From contig OV050030.1 in the NCBI GenBank assembly GCA_920105625.2, positions 68,291,807 to 68,355,806 of the forward strand: a DNA stretch of 64,000 bases. Reading direction: 5' to 3'. The translations under genes and the position numbers were made by a program. Below are positions 23,340 through 35,459 of the stretch, piece by piece. Under the pieces are notes generated by a model that saw nothing but the letters and a program-made list of their open reading frames with translations, was not told the DNA's origin and searched no databases. The stretch's first letter is position 1. Each line of letters starts with the position of its first letter. This DNA is from Clusia tigrina. Its lineage: Eukaryota; Arthropoda; Insecta; Diptera; Clusiidae.

Positions 23340-23967
23340 GTGTCGATACAAATAAGAAGGTCAGTGCAATGAACTTTTACGCGTATCGATTGATGATTCG
23401 CGAAGGAATTGACAACCATCTGTTGAGATATCGCCGATTATTTCAACAGTATGCAGTTGATGTGTACGTGACGATGGAGACTGAACGACTTAATTTTATT
23501 CGCTTCAATCAGACCAAGCTTCGATCTGAAGAGTATATTTACTTGCGAGATGCGGTCAATAGCGATGAAGATGTGACAAACCCTGGCCGACTCACGATTT
23601 TGCCATCAACATACATTGGCAGCCCAAGGCACATGCACGAGTACTCGCAGGATGCGATGACATACGTGCGGAATTATGGACGGCCGGATATGTTTGTTAC
23701 ATTCACTTGCAATCCAAAATGTCCACAGATAACGGAACTATTGAATCGCGGTCAATCAGCAAGCGATCGTCACGATGTCAAAGCACGAGTTTTCAAACAA
23801 CAGCTACGATATTTGATGGACTTTTTTCGTGAAGCAACGTATATATGGTGCTGTTAGATGCTGGATGTACTCTGTTGGGTCGGTGGCAAAAAAGAGGCTT
23901 GCCGCACGCACACATTCTTCTTTGGATGGTGGACAAGATTACATCAGATCAAATTGATGACATCATT

Positions 23968-24624
23968 TCGTGAAAACCATACGATTGACTATGAATATGC
24001 GAGTGTTCCTGCAACAGGATAGCACCGCTAAAGAACTGCTAAGAATTGGAAATGGGCAAATTCCGGTTGATACTTCCAGTGGTTTGATATCAATTCCACC
24101 TGCCATTTGTCAATTCACTTCAACGAAAGCTGAACTCATCACGAATGTTTATCCGAACATTGGCCAAACTTGTCGTAACTACGATTGGTTGAGTGCACGC
24201 GCAATTTTAGCTGCCAAAAAAACCGATGTTAATGACTTAAACTGGACGATTCAAAGTCAAATTCCGGGAGATTTGCGTTCATACAAATCTATCGATCGTG
24301 TTGAAAATGAAGACGAAGCCGTGAATTATCCAGTGGAATTTCTAAATTGTTTGGATTTGCCTGGCATGCCGCCGCTCAAAGTTAGATCTGTCATTATTAT
24401 GCTTCGCAATCTTCTTGCGCCGAAACTGTGTAATGGAACCCGACTGATTGTGACGCAGCTATCGAATAATGTGATAGTTGCAAGAATTTTGAAAGGGACT
24501 TACAAGGGGGCAGAATGCTTGATTCCACGAATTCCTTCGAGTTCCAACGATTTGCCATTTCAGTTCAAACGTAATCAGTTTCCAGTGAAACTTGCATTGC
24601 GATGAAAATCAACAGGTCACAAGG
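23968..24624 (+). pseudogene. Helitron PIF1-like helicase C-terminal fragment, copy A
   Basis: The part of the helicase after the deletion, equivalent to codons from about 330 on of the copy B helicase piece. It opens with MKTIRLTMNMRVFLQQDS and contains QIPGDLRSYKSIDRVENEDEA, then ends in NQFPVKLA. Walker A and B motifs are absent because they lie in the deleted section. A 9-nt deletion and scattered substitutions separate it from copy B. Confidence 0.9.
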
Positions 24625-24678
24625 ACGCAAGGATGCAAGGATAAATATTCAATTTTATATATATAGACTAGCAGACCC

Positions 24679-24696
24679 CGCAGGCGTTGCCCTGCG
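24679..24696 (-). terminator. Helitron 3'-terminal hairpin
   Basis: CGCAGG and CCTGCG pair around a 6-nt loop, 7 nt before the CTAG end. In Helitrons this palindrome marks where rolling-circle strand transfer stops. Confidence 0.92.
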
Positions 24697-24789
24697 TGAA
24701 ATTATGTGTTTTGAAAAGAAAAGAAAGTTGAATTTATATTGTGTTGAAAATCATTTATTTGCGATTTTTCTTCATTTGTTTCAATGTAA

Positions 24790-26532
24790 CGCAGCTTGAT
24801 AAACAACATTTTTTGTTTTCTGTTCCGGTGCGTAAATGTCCAACACGCCACGTATAGCTGGCCGTGTGAAAAACATGGCATTTCCAGATTTATGCCACAC
24901 ACTTCCAGCGACTGTCCTTGTGACCTGTTGATTGTCATCGCAAATGCAAGTTTCACTGGAAACTGAATACGTTTGAACTAAAATGGCAAATCGTTGAAAC
25001 GCAAAGGAATTCGTGGAATCAAGCATTCTGCCCCCTTGTAAGTCCCTTTCAAAATTCTACCAAACAACTATCACATTATTCGATAGCTGCGTCACAATGA
25101 GTCGGGCTCCATTACACAGTTTCGGCGCATGAAGATTACGAAGCATAATAATGACAGATCCAACTTTGAGAAGCAAATGATGCGGCGGCATTCCAGGCAA
25201 ATCCAAAGAATTTAGAAATTGCACTGGATAATTCACGGCTTCGTCTTCATTTTCAACACGATCGATCGATTTGTATGAGCGCAAATCTCCTGGAATTTGA
25301 CTTTGAATCGTCCAGTTTAAGTCATTAACATCGGTATTTTTGGCAGCTAAAATTGCGCGTGCACTCAACCAATCGTAGTTACGATAATTTTGGCCAATGT
25401 TCGGATAAACATTCGTGATGAGTTCAGCTTTCGTTAAAGTGAATTGACAAATGGCAGGTGGAATTGATATCAAACCACTGGATATATCAACCGGATTTTG
25501 CCCATTTCCAATTCTTAGCAGTTCTTTAGAGAAAACTTCTGCGGTGCTATCCTGTTGCAGGAACACTCGAATATTCATAGTCAATCGTATGGTTTTCATG
25601 TACCGCCACAAATACGATGACTTGAGACATGCGTTCAATTCATCCACCGCTGTTGATTTCGGAATAACAGGAAGTGTTTGTCGAAAATCGCCTGCTGACA
25701 GTATCATTGCGCCACTAAAGCGACGATTATTATTCCGCAGATCTTTCATTGTTCTCTCAAGTGCTTCTAGAGACCGTTTGTGAGCCATTGTGCACTCATC
25801 CCATACTATCAGTTTACAATTCTTCAACACTTTTGCCATAGCTGGTTGCTTTGAAATGTTGCAAACAGGTGTTTCATTGATTTGCATGTTTAACGGAAGC
25901 TTCAGTGCCGAATGTGCCGTTCTTCCACCTTCTAGTAGAGTTGCAGCAATCCCAGTAGATGCGAGAGCGAACGCAATGCCATTTTGAGATCGTATTGTTG
26001 CCAAAATCAATGATATCAGGAACGTTTTCCCAGTTCCGCCGGGCCCATCAAGAAAAAATAGTCCACAGTTTCCATCATTCACAGCCTTCATCAATTCATC
26101 ATACGCACTCTTTTGCTGCTCATTCAATAATGGAACATTTCTTTGTACTTGTTGTTCCAAAGTTATTCTGTCGTATGCACGCTCACGTTCCAATTCATGA
26201 TTCAGTACATCACTGATTTGACGATTTGGCGCTTGCATATGAATTTCAGTCAATAGTTTGCCACTCATAAGCAAAGACAAATCTTCAATCAACAAAAATG
26301 CTTCATTGTAGATGTCATCGTTCATTTGCAATTCTGAATTCCATGTTGCCACTCGAATACGATGTAAAATGTCTTCGGCAATGTAATTTTTGTACGTATC
26401 CCATAATTGACGCGGATTTGAAGGCTGACATGTCGAAATGATCATCGCGAAAAGTGTGCGAACTTCAATGGCATGCGAAGTAGCTATCGCATCGTCCATC
26501 GTTTGATTCCAGTGATTATCATGTTCCAGCAA
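24790..26532 (-). pseudogene. Helitron PIF1-like DNA helicase domain, copy B
   Basis: Helicase half of RepHel, which unwinds DNA during rolling-circle transposition. The 491-codon open frame 26,532-25,057 contains Walker A GPGGTGKT at residues 163-170 and Walker B IVWDECTM at about 242-249. SAGDFRQTLPV follows, then the long domain ending in a LIVTQL block. A frame change near 25,060 is followed by [18 protein letters not shown] and [11 protein letters not shown] (about 24,935-24,858), the conserved last helicase motifs. A single in-frame TGA at 26,551-26,553 separates it from Rep; the two are otherwise in the same frame. Length is normal for a Helitron helicase. Confidence 0.95.
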
Positions 26533-26553
26533 TTGTAATTGCTGGCATGCTTC

Positions 26554-27554
26554 TCAAAAAGTTGCACACTCCGTACCATTCACAGTACGCAATGACTCAA
26601 ATGAAGTTGAACCGCGTACATTAATCAATAGCAACCGAAGGTAGAAGCAATCGTCGTTTTTCGGGTGGATTGTGTAAATTCGTCCTAATGCATTAGTTGA
26701 GAACACACCTGGATGTCCATCTACTGGCTGGCCTTGCTTTCTGCGTAACCATTTCTTCGACGATGCATTCCATGTATAATATCGAGGCATTTCCGAATAA
26801 AGCAATGTTCTCGCAAACGGATCACTGGCGCAAGTTGAGAAAAAACTCGTCAAGATTGTTGCTGGTGGTGTTTCCGCTCGCTGTACTGCATTCTCTGGGT
26901 TGAAATACACTCTTTGGCAATTCTCCAAATGAACTGCGAGATGCACAACTGTCGGAATACGCTCATGAATTACAAAAGAAAATATTCTCCAAAGCGCTTC
27001 ATTGCAATTAACGTATTGACCCATTTGATACTTGCTGATCTCATCTTGTCCAAGGCCAATAACCGCCATGTCGCTTCCTTTGGTGACGTACTTGCAAACG
27101 TATTTGATCGATTTCACAGAACTGCAATACTCAACATTGATATGAGTTTTGAATGTCTTAGACAATATTGGCGAATATGGTACGATCCATGAGTTGTCAA
27201 CTTCGATATTCACTCCTCTAAATTGAAAACTGAATGTTCTGCAATTGTTGTCTGATGAGCGACGCCGATAGAGTGTATATCCATCATTTCCAGTTTGCGG
27301 TTCCGAAAGAAAAGCACTTGGATAGTGTTTCGTCCATTTAATGTCAGACATAAAACCGAAGTGGGATTGTAGTGTCCGCAAGGTCCATGAACCATATTGG
27401 TTTTCACCACTTCGTATAATTCTGGATCTATCTCTGGTTCAGGAATTTCCGCAGAAATGATGTCATCAATTTGATCTGGTGTAATCTTGTCCACCATCCA
27501 AAGAAGAATGTGTGAGTGCGGCAAACCTCTTTTTTGCCACCCAACAGAGTACAT
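26554..27554 (-). pseudogene. Helitron Rep catalytic region (HUH endonuclease), copy B
   Basis: Nicks and rejoins DNA ends. The first piece (27,554-27,210) has [11 protein letters not shown], the HUH metal-binding motif (one base change from copy A's PHAH), and [12 protein letters not shown]. The second piece (27,381-26,554, 275 codons, another frame) begins near WTKHYPSAF and carries IKYVCKYVTKG, in which Y94, Y98 and K101 of that piece form the YxxxYxxK nicking motif. It continues through HERIPTVVHLAVHL. A frameshift near 27,355 and the TGA at 26,551 inactivate it. Confidence 0.93.
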
Positions 27555-28078
27555 TCAGCATCTAACAGCACCATATATACGTTGCTTCACGAAAAAAGTC
27601 CATCAAATATCGTAGCTGTTGTTTGAAAACTCGTGCTGTGACATCGTGACGATCGCTTGCTGATTGACCGCGATTCAATAATTCCGTTATCTGTGGACAT
27701 TTTGGATTGCAAGTGAATTTAACAAACAAATCCGGCCGTCCACAATTCCGCACGTATGTCATCGCATCCTGCGAGTACTCGTGCATGTGCCTTGGGCTGC
27801 CAATGTATGTTGATGGCAAAATCGTGAGTCGGCCAAGGTTTGTCACATCTTCATCGCTATTGACCGCATCTCGCAAGTAAATATACTCTTCAGATCGAAG
27901 CTTGGTCTGATTGAAGCGAATAAAATTGCGTCGTTCTGTCTCCATCGTCACGTACACATCAACTGCATACTGTTGAAATAATCGGCGATATCTCAACAGA
28001 TGGTTGTCAATTGCTTCGCGAATCATCAATCGATACGCGTAAAAGTTCATTGCACTGACCTTCTTATTTGTATCGACA

Positions 28079-28135
28079 CTTAAAAGTTAACAAAAAATGA
28101 AGTTACAATCGAGTGTTTGTTTTTCTTTTACTAAC
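28079..28135 (-). other. Predicted intron 2 of Helitron RepHel, copy B, shifted acceptor
   Basis: Starts GTTAGT as in copy A. The acceptor TTTTAG|G of copy A is TTTTAAG here, so the first AG now lies one base further on. Using it would shift the frame by one. Confidence 0.6.
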
Positions 28136-28634
28136 TATTGGAAGGGTTATTTATGTTGTATCTCAAGTGATATCCATCTTCACCACAGCAGAACATAAGC
28201 GGATATTGTAGTGAGTCATACGATCGATGAGTTTCACTGATTCGCTCTAATGCATCTCCAGCTCGACGTTTAATAACAATATCACGGGATTCTAAATTAT
28301 CGCCAACAGCAACAATTGATATTTCATCGGCCGTCGGGGCATTATATTGCCGTTCATGAGTACCTGCTGGTCGTTTGTCCGCTTTTATGACGATTCTGTG
28401 ATCATCAGATGGCATCCTTTCTAACGAAGTTTTGAATAATCGAATTAGTTCGTTGTGTTCATGCAGCATTTCTTGCAATTGCTGCACAATTTCTCTTTTC
28501 GTCGCATTGAAAATTGCACAACGTCGATTCACTTCTTCATTTGAATCTCCAAGGAAATATATTTGGAGATATTTGTGATCTTGATCAGGATGCGGCAACA
28601 GCGATCCAGCAAGATGATAAATTTGCCCGTGAAT

Positions 28635-28713
28635 CTGTATAGTTGCAGACAAATATGTTAATTTCTGTGTTTTTTTGGCGAGATAATAAGTGTTAGATTG
28701 TTGGTGAACTAAC
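28635..28713 (-). other. Predicted intron 1 of Helitron RepHel, copy B
   Basis: 79 nt with the same GTTAGT…ACAG borders and the same flanking codons as intron 1 of copy A. Confidence 0.75.
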
Positions 28714-29686
28714 CTTGAATGTGGGATTGTAATTATGTTCATTCACAATTTCCCCACCAAACGACGTCATTTGAAAAAAATCGTTACACATCTAGGAATT
28801 TTGTACAAAATGCTTAGAATTTGGTGATTCACCGTAAAGGAACGACCGCAATGGCTCTGGTGGAGGAAGTAACCCTGGTAATTTCACTTTTCCGCTTGCG
28901 CAACACAATCCGGCCGGTTCTTTTGGAAATTTCAGTGCATCGCAATGCTGGCAAACGTCAGACATCGAACCAAATCGAACTGATTCGTGCGCACCGTATT
29001 CAATGTCCGGCTCATATCGAAAGGCTGCACGATCGATATTCAAATTAGCCAATCGTTGCTGTTGCTGGCGTTGTCGGTGAGCAGCCAAACGTTGTTCTCT
29101 TGCTTCATGCATTTCCTCAGCACGAACTTGTCTTCTTCTCAATCGTTGTTGTTCATTGTAAGCTTCGTGAGCCTCTTGTGATTGTCGCGCACGATGTTCA
29201 ATCATTCCGATTCGAGCAGATTCCCTTGCAGTAGCATTTTCCTCTTCCGTACAACGTGCTGTATAATTACGTTGGTCCGTTGTACGTCGGTAACGCCGAC
29301 CGATATTAGCGCGACCTCTTTGTGGCATCGTAACAAATTTCAATCTGTAATTGATCACTTTGTATGAAACACACATAAAGTTTTCACGGAATAATTTTCA
29401 ATAATTTACCTTTTCAATAGCCGAAATAAAGAAAGCAAATTACCGAAATTGAACGATTCAAATAATTTACAAATCAGCTGAAGAAATAACACAAATAAAT
29501 TCCAATGGAAATGAGGTTAGGTATTCACCACCAAACGAAAATAATGAACTCACTTTTTTTGTTTGAAATGTCAATAATTTCAATCAAAAGCTGACAGCTC
29601 CATCTGTTGAGTTATTGGAGTATCAGTCAATGCTTACAACACCAATATGAAACTAAATATGCGCGTGCAACACCACGCACATACGA

Positions 29687-29994
<308 letters not shown>

Positions 29995-30054
29995 GAACAG
30001 AGCACAGAGACGATACAGTCAATTTGTAAGGGGGAAATTGGCCCCAATTTCCCC

Positions 30055-31000
30055 TCCTTACAACATATTACTAATTATGCAAACGGAATGCAAACGGGCT
30101 GAAAAAGTATCAAACGAGCTACAAGTTCTATTAGACATAGAAAAAATTGATGTCTGAGACACATTTTACAAGACAATCTCACATAGACTTACAACACTAC
30201 AACGTTTATCACACTATTCATTCGAGCAACTCCGCCAGAGGTGGCAGTGCCTTAATTATTAAGTAAAACATTGAACATTGCGAAGAACTCAACTTAAGTA
30301 CTAATATCTTTCAAACAACTATTGTCATACTAAAAACTAGAAACCAGCCACTTTCTATCACTGCTATCTATTTCCCCCCGAAATACAGTATCTCTTCAGC
30401 CGAATATAAAGTACTTTTTAATATCCATAAATAAAAATGTATATGTGTGGAGACTTCAATGCGAAGAACACACACTGGGCGTCGCGCTTAGCTACAACAA
30501 AAGGACGAGAGCTATACAAAGCATCAAAGGACACAGGATTTGAGTTTATTTCGACATCTAAACCAACATATTTGTTATCGGATGTTAATAGAACCCATGA
30601 CCTGATTGACTTTTACATGTTAAAAGAATTTCAATGAATTATATTCAAATCAAAGAGTGTTCTGACCTAAACTCGGATCATTCCCGGATATACCTCACCA
30701 TCAGAAAATAATTATCGAAAAAGAACAAAATGAAATGCTTTAGAACAAAAACATGGATTGGAAATCCTTTAAAAAAGCACTCAAAGAGCGCTCGGACCAC
30801 AACAAATGAATAATTGGAAGAAGAAGTACAGAAGTTTTCACAAGAAATTCAACAAGTGGCGTGGTCTAGCACTCCCACCCTCAAATGAAAAAGAATTGGA
30901 GCTAATTATCCCAAAGAGATAATGCAACTCCTAACAGCAAAAGGAAACTACGCCGAAAATGGCAGTAAAGGCAACAATCTATTAGTATTCAGCTCATTAA
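30055..31000 (+). pseudogene. Jockey-clade ORF2 endonuclease fragment
   Basis: Endonuclease half of a Jockey-type LINE. The conceptual order across frames is: an ANGMQTG-type start (30,078), a SARGGSA block near 30,230-30,250, FPPKYSISSAEY near 30,372-30,405, then MCGDFNAKNTHW (30,440-30,478), the D-x-N active-site motif. A DVNRTHDLIDF block near 30,580-30,612 marks the later catalytic Asp. A linker resembling the pre-RT region runs to about 31,000. It has many frameshifts and no RT. Confidence 0.8.
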
Positions 31001-31400
31001 CGGGATTAAATTCTTCTAAGTTTGTTGTCAGCAAAACATATGCTATCATCTGCTTCATCCTCTGTTTCAATTGTAAGTCTAGTTAATTCTGCTGGTGGTA
31101 TGCCTGAAAAGGATAAAATTAATTGTAGATGAAACCTGTATTTGTCTCGAGATTCTCTGCCGATACCACGAAGTACGACATATGATTTGATATCGAAGCT
31201 GGTCTTCCCCCATCTTCTAAAGTCCACTTGAAAAATCTCTAAGTTTAACTTTAAATTAGTTCCCAAAAAACTTATTTGAAATCGCTGTTGACTCAAAGCC
31301 TTCGCACAAGCCTTCAAAAAGACGCATTCTAGCCTCTAAACTCTGGCCTAAACTTGTAACACTTAATGGAAAACCAGATTAAAAAAAACTAAATACTGAT
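31001..31400. other. Unassigned sequence with a minus-strand open frame
   Basis: A 103-codon frame on the minus strand (31,317-31,006) is not recognisable. It may be ORF1-side sequence of the non-LTR element that follows, read on the wrong strand, or an unrelated insert. Confidence 0.25.
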
Positions 31401-32105
31401 TACTAATCTGTTATTGTTATACCAAAATGTGCGGAGTTTATATACAAAGCTTACAAATGTTTTGCTAGCCAGTTCTGCTTTGGTCCATGATGTAATTGCA
31501 TTATCGGAAACATGTACCCATGTACCCTTCCATCAGAGGTTGTTGCTCCTAATGTCATAGTATATAGGAATCCTATGTTTCTTCAATGTCTATTCTAGGA
31601 GGGGGGGTTCAAATTGCAGTAACCACGACTCTGTTCTCGGAAGAATTGGTATTCTTCGAAGCTGTTAGTACAGAAATATGTTGCGTTCAAGTCAGAGTGG
31701 CAAGCGTGAATATTTATGTGTCCTCTTCGTATATCCCACCGCGCTTTTTCCGCAAATATACCAACTTAACTTAGATGTTATCTCCATATTGGCAAAGAAA
31801 CTAGCCAAATGATAAAATCGTAATTTGGAAGATTTTCATTTGCCAACTCTATGTTGGGAACATTCAAGTGATGACCCCATTAGATTCTTCCCATTTTTCA
31901 ATGATACTGACTTTATGAATTCTATTTTCAGTTAAGGACTCTCGCAGAATAAATTAAATCTATAATAAGATGGGTAGATTTCTTAATCTGGCCTTTTTCG
32001 AAGAAATGGAATTTATTTCAATTTCCTCTGTTGATACTTTGGGGTTTCCTGAAGACCCTCTGTTTGTACCTGCTCCAACGCTAAAGTCCAATCAGCAATT
32101 CCCAT
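31400..32105 (+). pseudogene. Endonuclease of a CR1/Jockey-like non-LTR element (family X, copy 1)
   Basis: Endonuclease remnant. YQNVRSLYTKL near 31,419-31,452 matches the usual QNVRSL opening of these proteins. VHDVIALSET (about 31,481-31,510) carries the catalytic Glu, and ISSYIPP-like SSSYIPPRF (31,722-31,748) precedes DFHLPTLCWE (about 31,833-31,862), the GDFN-type Asp/Asn block. Frameshifts are frequent. The element is interrupted after about 32,105 and resumes near 32,690 with pre-RT sequence. Confidence 0.7.
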
Positions 32106-32640
32106 TACCAATGCCTGCTCTTGCACGCTGAATAAGCAGTACACCCGACGAACGGATATACAGCGAGTGAAGCGTCATCAGCATTTCCTTACACGTGCGG
32201 TCTTAAGTATTAATTTGCCCTAAGGATGCACAAACGCTGGTGCCTTGCACATAATTGCAGACACCACAAATATATTTAATTAATAAGCAAAATTGTAATA
32301 TAAATTCAATCAATTAATAAATAAAAATTGAGAATACTTTTGAAGTCAAACATGCAACAGTGTTTTCCTTCGTCGCTAATTTCAACCACAAGGTTAATTC
32401 AAAATTACTACTTGATTAGCCACACCACTCTTTCGGTATTGTACCCAAAGAGATATCAGACTTCAGTATTGCACTTGAAGTCATCACGATCCTTCGGTAT
32501 TGCACCCAAGGAATCGGCAACCGATTAGTGAACTAACTAATCGGTATATAAACACCCTCACTATCCAACGTTGGAGTTGTTTGCCAGATTGCCTTTCTTG
32601 TCAAGTTGTGTATATTATTAGCTGTCGAATCTTTTGATTA
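32106..32640. other. Inserted or unrelated segment with a triplicated motif and TATA box
   Basis: Lies between two parts of the non-LTR element. A motif of the form CTTCGGTATTGCACCCAAGG appears three times in diverged form, at about 32,429-32,450, 32,461-32,481 and 32,491-32,511. A TATATAAAC box follows at 32,543-32,551. This arrangement resembles an LTR or promoter of an unidentified element. Confidence 0.35.
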
Positions 32641-32689
32641 TAAGCGGACTGATTTGAACAATTTGAAGGAGTTGTTCCATCTTACAGAC

Positions 32690-33600
32690 GGCTCTGCTCT
32701 CTTGGAGATGTCCTCTCCTCAGTCCCGCTGCGAGATTAAAAGTTCGGTGGTTTTGTTTACCCGGAGATTGTTTGATACATTCAAACAATTTATTCCTAAA
32801 CGTCCGGTGCTGCTTTTTCCTCCACAATTTGGTTTCCTTATAGGCTCCGCAAGCTACGCAACTTTAAAGTTAAATTTTATTGTAGATATAAATTTTCCGC
32901 TAAGGTAGCCAATTTTAATCCTTATATATCCATTAGATATAAGTACCAAAATCTTTGCAAATCCGCTTATGATACCTATTTGAAGAAAGTTAAACTACAC
33001 ATAAAAGTTGACCGCGAATCATTCTGGAAGTTTAAAAATTCTAAGGGTAAGACTTGTTCGCTCCTATCATTTCCAATTTTTAAATACCCTCTTATGTGAG
33101 TTGTGTTCGTCTCCTCTCTAATAAAACTCATAAAACTATGCTTAATGCATGTTTTGTGTTTAACCCCATGAGTGGGAAATAAAAAGTAGTTTTTTGCTTG
33201 GCATTCTACACTTTCATGCTCCTGCAAGAAGAACAAGTGTTTTCACTCCCTTGTATATCCATCCTTGTAATCGGAACTATTTAGATTTTGATCCGTTTTG
33301 TAGTGGGTGTTGTGAATTCAATCTAGTTTCGGAGGTGATTTTTTTAAATGAATCCAAACATATGTTGAAAACGAAATTAACACTTTTTCTTTCAAACCGC
33401 GAGTAGTTCCCTTTGAATGGCTTTGTATATCTGTTTATTACCCTTCCTAAATTGCTATCAAGCCTTTGAGGCTTAGCGTAACTGTTATGTTAGGGAGGCC
33501 GTTTTAGTGAGTTAAAAATCTCACACTCTTGGGTGGTGCGTACCCGCTCGTGTCTTTTTGAAGATTTCCCGTCGCTTCGGAAAAAAAAGAATGGGGATAA
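32690..33600 (+). pseudogene. Non-LTR family X copy 1: pre-RT linker and 3' tail
   Basis: IPKRPVLLFPPQF near 32,791-32,829 and AYDTYLKKVKLHIKVDRESFWKFKNSKG near 32,968-33,048 (given by position) are the linker between endonuclease and RT. RT is absent. From 33,194 the C-terminal end (TPLYIHPCNRNYLDFDP) and 3' UTR follow, up to CTTCGGAAAAA at about 33,585. The last 400 bp match 56,952-57,340 on the minus strand, so this is a repeat family with at least two copies in the window. Confidence 0.75.
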
Positions 33601-34375
33601 AATATTAATGTATGTCAATTCGTGCCCGTGGTTGTTAACGTCTATTTATCCTGTCGGGGCTTGACTGCAAAATATGGAAAATTTGGAGAATCTTCAATAT
33701 TTTCTTCTTCACCTTGCTGGTTGGATTGGTGGCTGGGGTTGTTGAAGAATTTATCAATTTTTTGCTTTCAATATTAACATAATTTACTTCCTCAATTCCG
33801 AAGTTTTGGTTGCTATTGTGGTTCCTTTGAGGGAATATTTGACGAGTAAATATCGATTTAGAAACTTTGATTGTTGAATGATGACTGGTGTTGGGGGAGT
33901 ATTATATTGAAATTTCTAAACTTATTTTTGTTGAACTTTTTTGTATGGGGTTCTAATCATTGTCCTTTGTTGTTGAGTGAAACAATTAGGTTGATACGGG
34001 GTTTGCCTGTGCCAAGTTTTGTTTCTATATGGTCAATACTGTGTTTATTCGGAAAATCCCTGATCTGGAAAAGATTATATTTTGTTATTTCAGGCAAACT
34101 GCTAATGGGGTTGAGAAAGTGTCACGACACATTGATCTTACGGTAAAACTCAAAGGTTCTTTTAAACCCTTAAGAAATGTGTTCAGACATATCTCTGCAA
34201 ATAAGTCTTTTCAGATTCTAAAATTTGCTGTTCCTTTTCGATCAAAAAGATGTTATTTAAAAGAGCCCTTTGAATTTCTATGATTTCGCACAAGTAATTG
34301 TAATTAATTTATCCTCGCTTCTTTTATCTGCATACGATAGCATTATATTTTGTTATATTATATCCGTGACATTGC
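33601..34375. other. Unassigned AT-rich region
   Basis: Short open frames on the plus strand (33,871-34,146 and 34,029-34,283) show no recognisable motif. The reverse strand gives a broken, gag-like charged sequence, but I cannot name it. Confidence 0.25.
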
Positions 34376-34479
34376 CCCGAGGATCAATCGCAGCAGACAG
34401 TAGAGGGCCCAGCAGCTCATAGAAGGTTGCTGGGGTAGGCTAGGCGGGGACGGAAAAACATGTCTGTCCGTCTAAGCAG

Positions 34480-35050
34480 GATAAGAAGGAGGCCATGAGG
34501 GTCATAGCCAAATATGAGGCTCTACCCACGGACCAGCTCACTGAGGAGCAGACCAAATCGGTTGAGTGGGCAAGGGGCATGCTCTCCAGTTTGGGTAAAC
34601 CGACAGGTGTAGCCCCAAAGAGGCAACGTACGGCTGAAGAGACGGGTGAGATCGCCAAAAGTCCAAAAGCCGGCGGCCAGAAATACCCGTCCCACAGCGA
34701 AGTTGTCAAATTTGGAGGCGAGATGTCATCATAGACCGGAAGGAGGATGGATGGGTGGAGCAAGCGATTGCCGAAGTCTACCTCCAGGTCTTGGAGAAAA
34801 GCCCTGGACCCCCGCCTGTCTGTCACGATACGGGCTGGTATCAGGGCAGGGCCAAGCTCATCGCACGCGATGACAGCAAGTCAGCCAGACTATATAAGAT
34901 TGAGGGAAGCAAAGTTGGCGAGATTTGGTCGGGAGCCCCGCTTGGAGTTGTCAGTAGGGAAGAAATTCCAACAAACCCAGAGTTCGGGTATGGATCCCGG
35001 CTAAGCCAGCTGAAGCAGGAAAAAAGTGGGGAGCGAATCGAGCGAGTAAT
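34480..35050 (+). pseudogene. LOA-type ORF1 protein remnant
   Basis: Nucleic-acid-binding ORF1. The first part (34,495-34,734) reads LTEEQTKSVEWARGMLSSL followed by a basic, Pro/Arg-rich stretch. In the next frame (34,755-35,050) come AIAEVYLQVLEKSPGPPPV, then HDTGWYQGRAKLIARDD, the conserved C-terminal block of this family. A frameshift near 34,735 separates them. The frame runs into RT sequence at about 35,060 through a deletion of the endonuclease. Confidence 0.75.
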
Positions 35051-35052
35051 CT

Positions 35053-35440
35053 TTGGCTCTTCTCTTAGATACGCATTTTCCAGGTAGTAGCACGGTGGAG
35101 GGTAATATCTCGACATCTATGAGAAGGCAGTCTGAGATAGGAATTGCGATAGTTACGGTCGAGAAAGTTGAGTGGGCCATTAACACTTTTGGTGCATACA
35201 ACTCTCCTGGTCCCGATGGAATTTACTCAGCTGATTTGCAAAAATCATGGGACATAATTACGCCCTGGGTTGTGACTGCAATTAGAATCTGTGTTAACCT
35301 GGGCTACATTCCGCTGAGATGGAGAGAAACGGTTTCCTTCATACCCAAAGCGCTCGGAATTTGGCTGTAAATCCCTTACTACTAGCCCTAGAGAGGGCTG
35401 TTGCCACGTCATCAAGTGGCCGCCGCATGAGCACTAAGGC
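35053..35440 (+). pseudogene. LOA-type reverse transcriptase fragment
   Basis: Opens with LLDTHFPGSS, the segment also seen at 8.75 kb, then YNSPGPDGIYSADL (35,200-35,240) and LRWRETVSFIPK (35,314-35,349), the first RT blocks. The catalytic ADD block is missing; a short PLLLALERAVATSS piece near 35,374-35,415 precedes the jump to RNase H. Deleted and inactive. Confidence 0.8.
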
Positions 35441-35459
35441 TGAAATGTGCAGCGTTATG

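Larger units (their letters stand above)
22112..23968 (+). pseudogene. Helitron RepHel, N-terminal and HUH Rep part, copy A
   Basis: Rolling-circle transposase. The natural start is probably the ATG at 22,112, which opens MPQRGRANIGRR. It continues with an Arg/Gln-rich N-terminus and a Cys-rich region (frameshifted after 22,440 by a 13-bp loss relative to copy B). After two introns, the Helitron-like N-terminal domain starts near MNFYAYRLMIR (23,369). FVTFTCNPKC (23,691-23,720) and RGLPHAHILLW (23,894-23,926), the HUH metal site, are present. The reading frame is broken at ACGTATATATGG (23,837-23,848), identically to copy B, and by four extra bases near 23,880. The YxxxY catalytic region is deleted. 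Confidence 0.9.
21240..24625 (+). mobile_element. Helitron copy A (plus strand), internally deleted, 3' end missing
   Basis: Shares long, nearly identical sequence with copy B in the opposite orientation. It retains a longer 5' region than copy B (from about 21,240, where GAATGTTTGTTTGTTAGTGACG begins after a TA-rich start). About 1.9 kb is deleted between Rep and helicase at about 23,968, and the last roughly 290 bp are missing, including the terminal hairpin and CTAG. After 24,625 there are about 40 bp of unrelated AT-rich spacer, then the 3' terminus of copy B. It cannot be autonomous. Confidence 0.92.
27562..29328 (-). pseudogene. Helitron RepHel N-terminal region, copy B
   Basis: Starts at the ATG at 29,328 (MPQRGRANIGRR). 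An Arg/Gln-rich segment is followed by a zinc-finger-like CQHCDAL…LCCASGKVKLP region near 28,960-28,880, which copy A has lost by frameshift. A TAG near 28,792, shared with copy A, interrupts it. After intron 1 the frame reads IHGQIYHLAGSLLPHPDQDHK and continues to intron 2; MNFYAYRLMIR opens the Rep N-terminal domain at 28,050. The frame is lost at ACGTATATATGG, as in copy A. The shared lesions show both copies descend from an already broken parent or exchanged sequence. Confidence 0.9.

Noticed and set aside
25451..26216. Plus-strand open frames within Helitron B
   Set aside because: They are antisense to the helicase frame, which has clear Walker motifs.
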